Source: an uncultured Erysipelotrichaceae bacterium (GTDB lineage Bacteria; Bacillota_I; Bacilli_A; RF39; UBA660). Taken from it: a stretch of 33,845 nt of DNA. Within the stretch, counting starts at the first letter, position 1. Every line of letters begins with the position of its first letter. The translations under genes and the position numbers were made by a program. Shown piece by piece: positions 26,036-33,462 of this stretch. The notes under the pieces were generated by a model, which was not told the DNA's origin, did not search any database, and saw only the letters and a list, made by a program, of their open reading frames with translations. The stretch lies in assembly GCA_902778125.1 (NCBI GenBank), contig CACYWH010000020.1, forward strand, positions 1 through 33,845, given 5' to 3'.

Positions 26036-26371
26036 ATGGAAAACTTTGTTGATAGAAAAGATTTATTACATGATTTAAAACAATATAAAAGATCTATAGA
26101 ATTAGAATATAAGCTAGAAGAATTAAAAGCTAAAAGATTAGATACTAAAGATACTTTACATGCTACTATTCTTGGAAGTGGATTTTATGGTATAGGCTCA
26201 TCAATTTCTTATTTACTTAATCAAAAAGAGATAAGTGCTTTTTTGGGAGTAATTTTTATAGGTATGTGTGGCTTATCTACTTATTATGGTATAAAAGAAG
26301 CAGTACTATATGATAAAGAAAAGAGTGATGAGAAAGAACTAAAATTAATATATAGTGAACTTGAAAATTAG
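26036..26371 (+). CDS. Small protein with coiled coil and two membrane helices, unknown function
   Basis: This 111-residue protein is not recognised. The first 40 residues are charged and probably a coiled coil (DLLHDLKQYKRSIELEYKL). Two membrane helices follow (about 43-62 and 67-86), then an acidic/basic helical tail. AAGAGGTG precedes the ATG. A TATAAT occurs at 26015-26020, with a TTGTAA 20 nt upstream, a long spacing. A terminator closes the unit before miaB. Confidence 0.7.
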   Translation: MENFVDRKDLLHDLKQYKRSIELEYKLEELKAKRLDTKDTLHATILGSGFYGIGSSISYLLNQKEISAFLGVIFIGMCGLSTYYGIKEAVLYDKEKSDEKELKLIYSELEN

Positions 26372-26400
26372 AATTTATTATATAAATAAATTCTTTTTTT
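26370..26400 (+). terminator. Terminator before miaB
   Basis: Arms AGAATTTATT (26370-26379) and AATAAATTCT (26385-26394) enclose a 5-nt loop and lead into a run of T. Confidence 0.82.
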
Positions 26401-26429
26401 TGATATAATATGTTCGGAGTTGAGGAAGT

Positions 26430-27836
26430 ATGAAAACACCTAATATGATAGATGCTAAAAAAAGACATCAAAATAAAATTGAATATACCAAATATAATAT
26501 AGATTTAGGTAACTTCGGAGAAGGTAAAAAATTCTTTGTAAGAACCTATGGCTGCCAAATGAATGAACATGATTCTGAAAAAATAAGAGGCATGCTTTTA
26601 AGCGCTGGATTTATACCCTGCGATGATATAATGGATGCAGATGTAATAATATTAAATACCTGTGCTATAAGAGAAAATGCTCATGATAAAGTATTTGGTT
26701 TTTTAGGTGTACTAAAACACATTAAACAAAGTAAAGATATTATTATAGGTATTTGTGGATGTATGGCTCAAGAAGAAGTGGTAATAAATGAAATATTAAA
26801 TAAATATAAACAGGTTGACTTTGTATGTGGTACTCATAATTTAGACAATTTATTAACAATATTAAAAGAAAAAATAGATACTAATAAACGACAAATAGAA
26901 GTATTAAGTTATGAAGGTGATGTCGTTGAAAATATACCTGTATTAAGAGAAAGCCCATATAGTGCATGGGTTGATATAATTTATGGTTGTGATAAGTTTT
27001 GTACTTATTGTATAGTGCCATATACAAGAGGTATGCAGAGAAGTAGAAAGCATGAAGAAATAGTTAACGAAGTAAAAGAATTAGTAAATAAAGGATATAA
27101 AGAAGTAACATTACTCGGACAAAATGTAAATGCATATGGAAAAGACATATATGATAATTATACACTTGCAAATTTACTTTCTGATGTTGCCGATACTGGA
27201 ATTGAAAGGTTAAGATTTGTAACATCTCATCCATGGGATTTTACTGATGAGATGGTAGATGTTATTGCAAGTAGAGATAATGTAATGCCATACATACATT
27301 TACCATTACAATCAGGAAGTAACAAAATATTAAAATTAATGAATAGACGTTATACAAAAGAAGAATATTTAAAACTATATCATCAAATTAGAGATAAAGT
27401 TAAAGATTCAAGTATTACAACAGATATAATAGTTGGTTTTCCTGGAGAAACTGAGGAAGATTTTCAAGAAACTTTGGATGTGGTAAATGAATGTAAATTT
27501 GATGGAGCATTTACATTCGCATTTAGTCCTCGTGAAAATACACCAGCAGCAAAAATGACTGATGTAGTAAGTGAAGAAATTAAAATGGATAGGTTACATA
27601 GATTAAATGAAGTAGTAAATAAATATAGTAATGAAGCAAATCAAAAATTACTTAATAAAACTGTAAAATGTTTAGTAACTTCTTTAAGCGAAAAAGATAA
27701 AAATAAAGTTTGTGGTTATACTGAAAACATGAAACTTGTTAATATAGTTGGTGATAAATCATTAATAGGCAAAATAGTTAATGTTAAAATAACTGATACA
27801 AAAAGCTTTTCTCTTGATGGAGAGTATGTAGATTAG
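26430..27836 (+). CDS. miaB: tRNA-2-methylthio-N6-dimethylallyladenosine synthase MiaB
   Basis: This 468-residue radical-SAM methylthiotransferase adds the 2-methylthio group to i6A37 of tRNAs. The N-terminal domain holds three cluster cysteines: C42 (YGCQMNEHDSE), C78 (NTCAIREN) and C111 (GCMAQE). The radical-SAM CxxxCxxC is at 187-194 (CDKFCTYC), followed by IVPYTRGMQRSR, which is typical of MiaB rather than MtaB or RimO. The TRAM domain makes the C-terminus (about 405-468). A GAGGAAG site precedes the ATG and a terminator follows. In Bacillus subtilis miaB lies near cotE; here they are about 10 kb apart with unrelated genes between. Confidence 0.97.
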   Translation: MKTPNMIDAKKRHQNKIEYTKYNIDLGNFGEGKKFFVRTYGCQMNEHDSEKIRGMLLSAGFIPCDDIMDADVIILNTCAIRENAHDKVFGFLGVLKHIKQSKDIIIGICGCMAQEEVVINEILNKYKQVDFVCGTHNLDNLLTILKEKIDTNKRQIEVLSYEGDVVENIPVLRESPYSAWVDIIYGCDKFCTYCIVPYTRGMQRSRKHEEIVNEVKELVNKGYKEVTLLGQNVNAYGKDIYDNYTLANLLSDVADTGIERLRFVTSHPWDFTDEMVDVIASRDNVMPYIHLPLQSGSNKILKLMNRRYTKEEYLKLYHQIRDKVKDSSITTDIIVGFPGETEEDFQETLDVVNECKFDGAFTFAFSPRENTPAAKMTDVVSEEIKMDRLHRLNEVVNKYSNEANQKLLNKTVKCLVTSLSEKDKNKVCGYTENMKLVNIVGDKSLIGKIVNVKITDTKSFSLDGEYVD

Positions 27837-27843
27837 AAGATTT

Positions 27844-27879
27844 AAAAATGTCAATGGTTGGTACTATTGACATTTTTTT
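27844..27879 (+). terminator. Terminator of miaB
   Basis: Arms AAAAATGTCAAT (27844-27855) and ATTGACATTTTT (27866-27877) surround a 10-nt loop. The right arm runs into a T tract. Confidence 0.85.
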
Positions 27880-27895
27880 AACAATTTATTATATT
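27867..27895 (+). promoter_or_regulatory. SigA-type promoter of the HAD-MBL-priA-fmt operon, overlapping the miaB terminator
   Basis: TTGACA at 27867-27872 and TATATT at 27890-27895 are separated by 17 nt. The -35 lies in the 3' arm of the miaB terminator. Confidence 0.7.
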
Positions 27896-27917
27896 GTTAT
27901 TAGAGGTAGGTAGTATT

Positions 27918-28436
27918 ATGAAGAGGTTGTATATTGATTTTGATGGGGTAGTAATGGATTCAATTCCCCCATTATATGATGCTCTAGAAAAAAGCGGAGC
28001 AAATGTTAATAAAGAAGAAGAAATTAGAGAATTCTTTTCAAACTATGATTATAATAATGTAATAAATGATAAACTTTTATTAAATGATTCAATTGAATGC
28101 ATTAATAAACTAATTGAAAGTAAAAAATTTGAAATAAGTTTTTTAACTCATGTTAATTCTTTAGCAGAAGGAGTAGTAAAAGTTAATTATTTAAGGGGTC
28201 ATTTTAAAGAAATTACTATCATAATGGTACCTAAGGAAATCTCAAAAACTAAAGTGGTTCATAGCGAAGGTGCTATATTAGTTGATGACTATAGTGGTAA
28301 CTTAAAAGAATGGGAAGAAAATGGTGGAATAGCTATTAGATTTTCAAAGGATTTAGAGTCTGCTGGTTATAGAGTTATTAATAGATTGGATCAACTTATC
28401 GATATGTTTGATGAAGATGGTAATGAAACATGTTAA
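27918..28436 (+). CDS. HAD-superfamily 5'-nucleotidase-like hydrolase
   Basis: This protein of about 172 residues begins MKRLYIDFDGVVMDS, the HAD motif I with nucleophile Asp7 and acid/base Asp9. SFLTHVNS gives the motif II Thr, and LVDDYSGNLKEWEENGG is motif IV of the type seen in 5'(3')-deoxyribonucleotidase-like (NT5C) proteins. The start is ATG 27918, 7 nt after GAGGTAGG; an in-frame TTG at 27894 overlaps the -10 element and is unlikely. It opens an operon with overlapping genes for MBL, PriA and Fmt. The substrate is unknown; a phosphorylated nucleotide is plausible. Confidence 0.82.
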   Translation: MKRLYIDFDGVVMDSIPPLYDALEKSGANVNKEEEIREFFSNYDYNNVINDKLLLNDSIECINKLIESKKFEISFLTHVNSLAEGVVKVNYLRGHFKEITIIMVPKEISKTKVVHSEGAILVDDYSGNLKEWEENGGIAIRFSKDLESAGYRVINRLDQLIDMFDEDGNETC

Positions 28437-28954
28437 GTGTTGAATGTATAGTTAATGGTGATTTAGAAGAGAATTGTTATATTATACATAATAAAAGTTA
28501 TGCTATGATTATAGATCCTGGTAGTGAAGCAAATAAAATTATTAATAAGATAGGAAACTTAGATGTTATTGGTATTTTAATAACTCATTATCATTATGAT
28601 CATATTGGTGCCTTAGATGATATTAAAAATAAATATAATGGTGCTAAAATATTTGATTATACAAGTCATAATTATAATGAGTTAGAATGTTTTAAATTTA
28701 AAAAGATAAACAACTTTGGCCATACAATGGATAGTTGTTCATTCTTGTTTGAAAATGAAAATATTATGTTTACTGGTGATTTTGTGTTTTATAGAACGAT
28801 TGGTAATTATGATATAGAAAATGAAGAAGAAATGTTAAAAAGTTTAAAGAATTTTATAAAATTAAATGATAATATTATAATATATCCTGGTCATGGGCCA
28901 AGTAGTAATATTGGATATGAAAAAAGAAATAATTATTTTTTAAGAGGTATTTAA
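28430..28954 (+). CDS. Metallo-beta-lactamase fold hydrolase (YqgX/glyoxalase II-like)
   Basis: This 174-residue single-domain MBL protein carries the zinc motif THYHYDHIG (about 52-60). FGHTMDSCSF gives the next His, TGDFVF the bridging Asp, and YPGHGPSS the last His. This set is complete for a dinuclear hydrolase of the hydroxyacylglutathione-hydrolase-like group, though shorter than true glyoxalase II. The ATG overlaps the end of the HAD gene by seven bases, and its stop shares one base with the priA start, so translation is coupled. The substrate is unknown; thioesters are typical for the family. Confidence 0.9.
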   Translation: MLSVECIVNGDLEENCYIIHNKSYAMIIDPGSEANKIINKIGNLDVIGILITHYHYDHIGALDDIKNKYNGAKIFDYTSHNYNELECFKFKKINNFGHTMDSCSFLFENENIMFTGDFVFYRTIGNYDIENEEEMLKSLKNFIKLNDNIIIYPGHGPSSNIGYEKRNNYFLRGI

Positions 28955-31104
28955 TGTTAGCAAGCGTACTTATACAATATTCAGTAAAGTCACTAAATAA
29001 GGAATTTGATTATTTAATACCTAATAACTTAATAAAAAGGATTAGAATAGGGAACAAGGTTATTGTTCCTTTTGGTTCATCTAAAGTTGAAGGATTTGTA
29101 TTAAACATACACGATAATATAGATAAATCTTTAGAGTATAGAGAAATAATTGAAATTGAAGAAAGTGATTTTTATTTAAATGATGAATTACTCAAATTAG
29201 GTAAATATATGAGTGATTCTTTGTTATGCAATTTAATATCTTGTTATCAAGTAATGTTGCCAAAGGCTTTAAAAGCATCATTAAAAACTAACATTAATAG
29301 AAAATATGAAACAAAAGTATATTTAAATAAGAATATTGATGTTGATAAATATATTTTTGAAAATAAAAGAAATAAAAGAGAAATAGAAATCTTAAATATA
29401 TTAAAAGAAAGAGAATGCCTAAAAAAAGAGTTTGGAAGTAGTATAAATAGATTAATTGAGAAGGGTATTGTAGTTAGCGAGACTTATGAAGTAAATAGAG
29501 AAGTACAAGTAGATGAAGATAAAAGAAATATTTATTTAACTGATGAACAAAAAAATGCTGTTAAAGAAATACAGAATAGTAATGATAATAAGTTTTTATT
29601 ATATGGAGTTACTGGAAGTGGGAAGACTGAAGTATATATAGAGCTTTTAAAGAATGTTTTAAAGGAAAATAAAACTGGTATAGTACTTGTTCCAGAAATA
29701 TCGTTGACTCCACAAATAGTAGCTAGATTTAAAGGCGTTTTTGGAGACAAAATTGCTGTTTTTCATAGTTCTTTAAGTGAGGGAGAAAAGTATGACGAAT
29801 ATAGAAGAATTATGAATAATGAAGTTTCATTTGTAGTTGGAGCTAGAAGTGCAATATTTGCTCCTTTAAAAAATATTGGTTTAATAATTATAGATGAATG
29901 TCAAAGTAATACATATAAGCAAGAATCTACTCCAAAATATAATGCAATAGATATTGCATTTAAAAGAAGTGAATATAATAATGCAAAAGTTGTTTTAGGT
30001 AGTGCAACACCATTACTAGAACAATATGCAAGAGCTAAAAAAGGTGTTTTTCATCTAATAAAATTAGGAAATAGAATAAGCGGTAAATTTCCTTCATTTG
30101 AAATAGTAGATATGAATAAGGAAACTAAAAAGCATAATTATATAATTAGTGATAAATTAGATGCAGAAATTAGTGGTTCACTTTCTAGAAATGAACAAGT
30201 AATATTGTTATTAAATAGAAGAGGATACTCAACATTTTTAAGTTGTAGTAATTGCGGATATGTATATAAATGTCCAAATTGTGATATTTCTCTTATATAT
30301 CATAAGAGTAGTAATAGTTATTCTTGTCACTATTGCGGTTATAGAGTTGCTAGTAGTAGTATATGCCCTAAGTGTCATGAAGAAGCCATTAAAGATTTAG
30401 GACTTGGTACGGAAAAATTAGAAAGTTTACTTCTTAAAAAATATAATACAAAAGTTTTAAGAATGGATGCTGATACAACTAGTACTAAAAATGCTCATCG
30501 AAAATTAATAAATGAATTTTCTAGTCATAAATATAATATTTTAGTTGGAACTCAGATGATATCTAAGGGATTAAATTTTGAAAATGTTAGTTTAGTAGGA
30601 ATAATAAATCCTGATGCATCATTATCTATACCAGATTTTAGGAGTAGTGAAAGAACATATGAACTTTTAAGTCAAACGTCTGGAAGAGTTGGAAGATTTG
30701 ATTTACCAGGAAAAGTTATTATTCAAACATATAATCCTAATAATTATGTTTATCAAAATGTAGTTAAAAATGATTTTGAATCATTCTTTAATTATGAAAT
30801 GAACATTAGACATAAACTTATGTATCCTCCATATTTTTATATTTGCTCTATATTAATAACAAGTAGTACTTTTGAAGAAGCATCTAAGGGGTCTATAAAA
30901 GTAAAAGAATATTTGGATAAGCATCTAGACGAAAATTATATAATTTTAGGGCCTTCTGTATCTAGTATAGTTAGACTTAATAATAAATATAGATTTAACA
31001 TAATGATCAAATATAAAGATAATGCTAAATTATTAAAGGTATTGAAAGAATTAAATGATATCAATATTAAAAATGTGAATATTGATATAAATCCAAATAT
31101 TTAA
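28954..31104 (+). CDS. priA: Primosomal protein N' (replication restart helicase PriA) with unusual DECQ box
   Basis: This 716-residue superfamily 2 helicase reloads the replisome at stalled forks. The N-terminal 3'-DNA-binding domain is present. Walker A GVTGSGKT is at 218-225, ARSAIFAPL follows, and the Walker B position reads DECQ (314-317) followed by SNTYKQE, where PriA normally has DEEH. Eight zinc cysteines lie at about 431-470 (CSNCG, CPNC, CHYCG, CPKC). Motifs V/VI are GTQMISKGLNFENVSLVG and QTSGRVGR. The ATG overlaps the upstream stop by one base. The adjacent priA-fmt order is conserved in Firmicutes; def, often between them, is missing. Confidence 0.96.
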   Translation: MLASVLIQYSVKSLNKEFDYLIPNNLIKRIRIGNKVIVPFGSSKVEGFVLNIHDNIDKSLEYREIIEIEESDFYLNDELLKLGKYMSDSLLCNLISCYQVMLPKALKASLKTNINRKYETKVYLNKNIDVDKYIFENKRNKREIEILNILKERECLKKEFGSSINRLIEKGIVVSETYEVNREVQVDEDKRNIYLTDEQKNAVKEIQNSNDNKFLLYGVTGSGKTEVYIELLKNVLKENKTGIVLVPEISLTPQIVARFKGVFGDKIAVFHSSLSEGEKYDEYRRIMNNEVSFVVGARSAIFAPLKNIGLIIIDECQSNTYKQESTPKYNAIDIAFKRSEYNNAKVVLGSATPLLEQYARAKKGVFHLIKLGNRISGKFPSFEIVDMNKETKKHNYIISDKLDAEISGSLSRNEQVILLLNRRGYSTFLSCSNCGYVYKCPNCDISLIYHKSSNSYSCHYCGYRVASSSICPKCHEEAIKDLGLGTEKLESLLLKKYNTKVLRMDADTTSTKNAHRKLINEFSSHKYNILVGTQMISKGLNFENVSLVGIINPDASLSIPDFRSSERTYELLSQTSGRVGRFDLPGKVIIQTYNPNNYVYQNVVKNDFESFFNYEMNIRHKLMYPPYFYICSILITSSTFEEASKGSIKVKEYLDKHLDENYIILGPSVSSIVRLNNKYRFNIMIKYKDNAKLLKVLKELNDINIKNVNIDINPNI

Positions 31105-31126
31105 TATAATTAGAAAGAGTGATAAT

Positions 31127-32059
31127 ATGAAAGATAAAAAAGTTGTATTTATGGGAACTCCTGAATTTAGTGTTCCAGTATTAGAAATGTTAGATGAAAA
31201 TACTAATGTTGTTTTGGTTGTTACTCAGCCAGATAAAGAATCAGGAAGAGGACATGAAATTAAATTTTCACCTGTAAAAAAATATGCCGTTGAACATAAT
31301 ATTGAAGTTTATCAACCAACTAAAATTAGAAATGATTTTGAATACATTTTAAGTAAAAATCCAGATGTAATTATAACTTGTGCTTATGGACAAATTATAC
31401 CCGTAGAGCTTCTTGAAACTCCTAAATACAAAGCAATAAATGTTCATGCTTCTTTACTCCCAAAATTAAGAGGAGGAAGCCCTTTACATAGAGCAATTAT
31501 TGATGGATATGATGAAACTGGTATAACAATTATGTATATGGCTCCTGGAATGGATGATGGGGATATAATTACACAAAAGAGTATTAAAATAAATGAAGAT
31601 GATAATGTAGGTATAATTCATGATAAATTAAGTGTTATAGGTAGAGATTTACTTCTTCAAACATTACCAAATATATTTAATGGTAATGTCGTAAGAACAC
31701 CCCAAAATAAAGATGAAGTTACCTTTGCGTATAATATAAAAAAAGAAGAAGAAAAAATTGATTTTAATAAAACGGCTAAAGAAGTTTATAATCAAATAAG
31801 AGGCATGTATCCTTTTCCTGTTGCTTATACTATTTTAGATGAACAAATAATAAAAGTATGTGAAAGTAAAATAGGGACAATAACCAATGGAAAAATTGGA
31901 GAAATTGTTAAAGTTTACAAAGATGGAATAGGTATTATGTGTAAAGATAAAGAAATAATATTAACAAGAATAAAACCTAGTGGCAAAAAAGAAATGAATG
32001 TACAAGATTTCTTAAATGGAAAAAAGAATGAAAAATTAGAAGGGAAAATATTATGTTAA
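31127..32059 (+). CDS. fmt: Methionyl-tRNA formyltransferase
   Basis: This 310-residue enzyme formylates initiator Met-tRNA using 10-formyl-tetrahydrofolate. MGTPEFSVPVLEML opens the N-terminal domain. NVHASLLPKLRGGSP holds the catalytic Asn105 and His107, and the catalytic Asp is in MAPGMDDGDII. The C-terminal OB-like tRNA-binding domain begins near residue 205. It is a normal-length Fmt. The gene follows priA by 22 nt with an AAAGAGTGAT site, and its end overlaps the next ORF by 7 nt. Confidence 0.97.
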   Translation: MKDKKVVFMGTPEFSVPVLEMLDENTNVVLVVTQPDKESGRGHEIKFSPVKKYAVEHNIEVYQPTKIRNDFEYILSKNPDVIITCAYGQIIPVELLETPKYKAINVHASLLPKLRGGSPLHRAIIDGYDETGITIMYMAPGMDDGDIITQKSIKINEDDNVGIIHDKLSVIGRDLLLQTLPNIFNGNVVRTPQNKDEVTFAYNIKKEEEKIDFNKTAKEVYNQIRGMYPFPVAYTILDEQIIKVCESKIGTITNGKIGEIVKVYKDGIGIMCKDKEIILTRIKPSGKKEMNVQDFLNGKKNEKLEGKILC

Positions 32060-32784
32060 ATAAAATCAAGGAATTCTTTAGAAATAGAACAAAGGAAAAA
32101 ACAATTGAAGAAAACAAAAAAATATTATTAATATATGGTGCAATATTCATAGTTTGTTTTATTACATTATTATCTTTTCAAAATATAAGAAAAACAGAAA
32201 TACAAAAAATGGAAAAAGAGTTCAATAATATTCTAAGTAAAAATTATGATAATTATTCTGAAACAATCAATTTATATTTGGGGGAAGAGGAATATAAATT
32301 AGATTATAAAACCGATTCAAAAATAAATATATATTCAAGCGATACTTTTTCTAAAACAGAATATGTATTATACGATAATAAACTATATTATTTTGAAAAT
32401 GATAAATTAATAGAAACAAATGTTAATGAAATTAATGATATGTTTAATGATAAGTTATATAACTTAGAATTTATTATTAATTTAATTAAAAAATCTAAAT
32501 TGGAATTTTCTAGAGATAATAATGCATATTGTATTATTAATTTAACTGATTTTCTTGAGGAATATAATAAAGAATATAATGAAAATGTAGTTGTAAATGG
32601 AGAAGGAAAAGTTAAAGTGATTATATCTTTTGATAAAAATTTAAATAGTATTTCATTAATATACGATGATGTTATAAGAAATCTCACTGGTGAAGAAAAA
32701 GAAATACAATATATAATAAACATTAATAATACTAATAATAACAATTTTGATAATTATCTAAAATACCTTGAAAATAATAACTAG
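32053..32784 (+). CDS. Single-pass membrane protein of unknown function at the end of the priA-fmt operon
   Basis: This 243-residue protein is not recognised. A basic cytosolic N-terminus of about 24 residues is followed by one membrane helix (about 25-43). The remaining 200 residues are outside and rich in Asn, Asp, Glu, Lys and Tyr, with alternating strand-like segments (KINIYSSDTF, KVKVIISFDKN). A lipid- or protein-binding beta domain is possible. The ATG overlaps the fmt stop by 7 nt, indicating translational coupling. I see no hairpin terminator directly after it. Confidence 0.8.
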   Translation: MLNKIKEFFRNRTKEKTIEENKKILLIYGAIFIVCFITLLSFQNIRKTEIQKMEKEFNNILSKNYDNYSETINLYLGEEEYKLDYKTDSKINIYSSDTFSKTEYVLYDNKLYYFENDKLIETNVNEINDMFNDKLYNLEFIINLIKKSKLEFSRDNNAYCIINLTDFLEEYNKEYNENVVVNGEGKVKVIISFDKNLNSISLIYDDVIRNLTGEEKEIQYIININNTNNNNFDNYLKYLENNN

Positions 32785-32786
32785 TT

Positions 32787-32814
32787 TTGTCGAATCTAAT
32801 GAAATAATTATTAT
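32787..32814 (+). promoter_or_regulatory. Possible weak promoter of a short transcript
   Basis: TTGTCG at 32787-32792 and TATTAT at 32809-32814 are 16 nt apart, ahead of a GGAGGT site (32834-32839) and a terminator at about 32915. Both hexamers deviate from consensus. Confidence 0.35.
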
Positions 32815-32844
32815 ATGTAGTAATATATTTTTTGGAGGTGTATT

Positions 32845-32925
32845 ATAGAAAATATAAATAAATATTTTAAAAGATTTGATGAAAGATTGAAAATATGTAT
32901 TTTAAATTATGAAGACAAACTTTAA
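32845..32925 (+). pseudogene. Possible 26-codon small ORF with ATA in place of a start codon
   Basis: A strong GGAGGT site at 32834-32839 is followed, 5-6 nt later, by ATA and then an open frame encoding ENINKYFKRFDERLKICI and eight more residues before TAA. The ATA is exactly where an ATG would be expected. A terminator begins inside the frame's end. Either a start codon was lost, ATA (or the preceding ATT at 32842) is used, or this is only an RNA leader. The 219-base gap 32785-33003 holds nothing else apart from the two promoters and this terminator. Confidence 0.35.
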
Positions 32926-32938
32926 TGTTTGTTTTTTT
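32915..32938 (+). terminator. Terminator of the short transcription unit
   Basis: Arms ACAAAC (32915-32920) and GTTTGT (32927-32932) enclose a 6-nt loop and run into seven T. Confidence 0.75.
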
Positions 32939-32940
32939 AG

Positions 32941-32969
32941 TTGAAAAAAACAGTACAATTTATTATAAT
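32941..32969 (+). promoter_or_regulatory. SigA-type promoter of the terminal InlB-repeat gene
   Basis: TTGAAA at 32941-32946 and TATAAT at 32964-32969 are separated by 17 nt, directly after a terminator. The TTG could be mistaken for a start codon. Confidence 0.78.
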
Positions 32970-33003
32970 GTATTTGATGATAATAGATAGAAGGAGATTT
33001 TAT

Positions 33004-33462
33004 ATGAAGAAAAAAATAATATTATTAATAATTGGAATGTTAATTATAGTTGGGTCAATATCTATTAGAGTTTATTGCAATTTGAATCAGAGCAATTATA
33101 TTAGTGAAAGTAAAATTTTATATGCAAACAACAGTGCATATTATGTAACATTTAATGCTAATAATGGTTCGGGAAGTATGAATAATCAAAAAATACCGGC
33201 TAATACTAGCGTAGCATTAAATGCAAATCAATTTACTAAAAGAGGATATACGTTTACAGGATGGAACACAAAAGCTGATAGAAGTGGTACATCATATGCT
33301 GATAAAGCAAATATAAAGGTTTACTCAAATATAACTTTATATGCGCAATGGAAGGCAAATGTATATACAGTAACAGCAGATGCAGAAGGTGGAACAATAC
33401 CGGCAACAAGCGGTTGGACATTAAGTAATGATAAAAAGACTGCGCATTACCAACACCAGTAA
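33004..33462 (+). CDS. InlB-repeat surface protein, N-terminal part (frameshifted)
   Basis: The ATG at 33004 is 7 nt after AAGGAG and gives an N-terminal hydrophobic segment (about 4-22) acting as signal or anchor. One complete InlB / Listeria-Bacteroides unit follows (about 48-118: YVTFNANNGSGSMNNQ, GYTFTGWNTKADRSG, ITLYAQW), then the start of a second unit (YTVTADAEGGTIPATSGWT). The frame then stops after a short unrelated tail (HYQHQ). The expected GW-containing half of unit 2 is found in another frame from 33447, so a small out-of-frame deletion near 33440-33447 has split the gene. The intact protein would be another large secreted repeat protein. Confidence 0.78.
   Translation: MKKKIILLIIGMLIIVGSISIRVYCNLNQSNYISESKILYANNSAYYVTFNANNGSGSMNNQKIPANTSVALNANQFTKRGYTFTGWNTKADRSGTSYADKANIKVYSNITLYAQWKANVYTVTADAEGGTIPATSGWTLSNDKKTAHYQHQ

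Noticed and set aside
32941..33003. TTG start at 32941 for the terminal InlB gene
   Set aside because: This TTG is the -35 box of a good promoter. An AAGGAG site points to ATG 33004, which gives a clean signal sequence.
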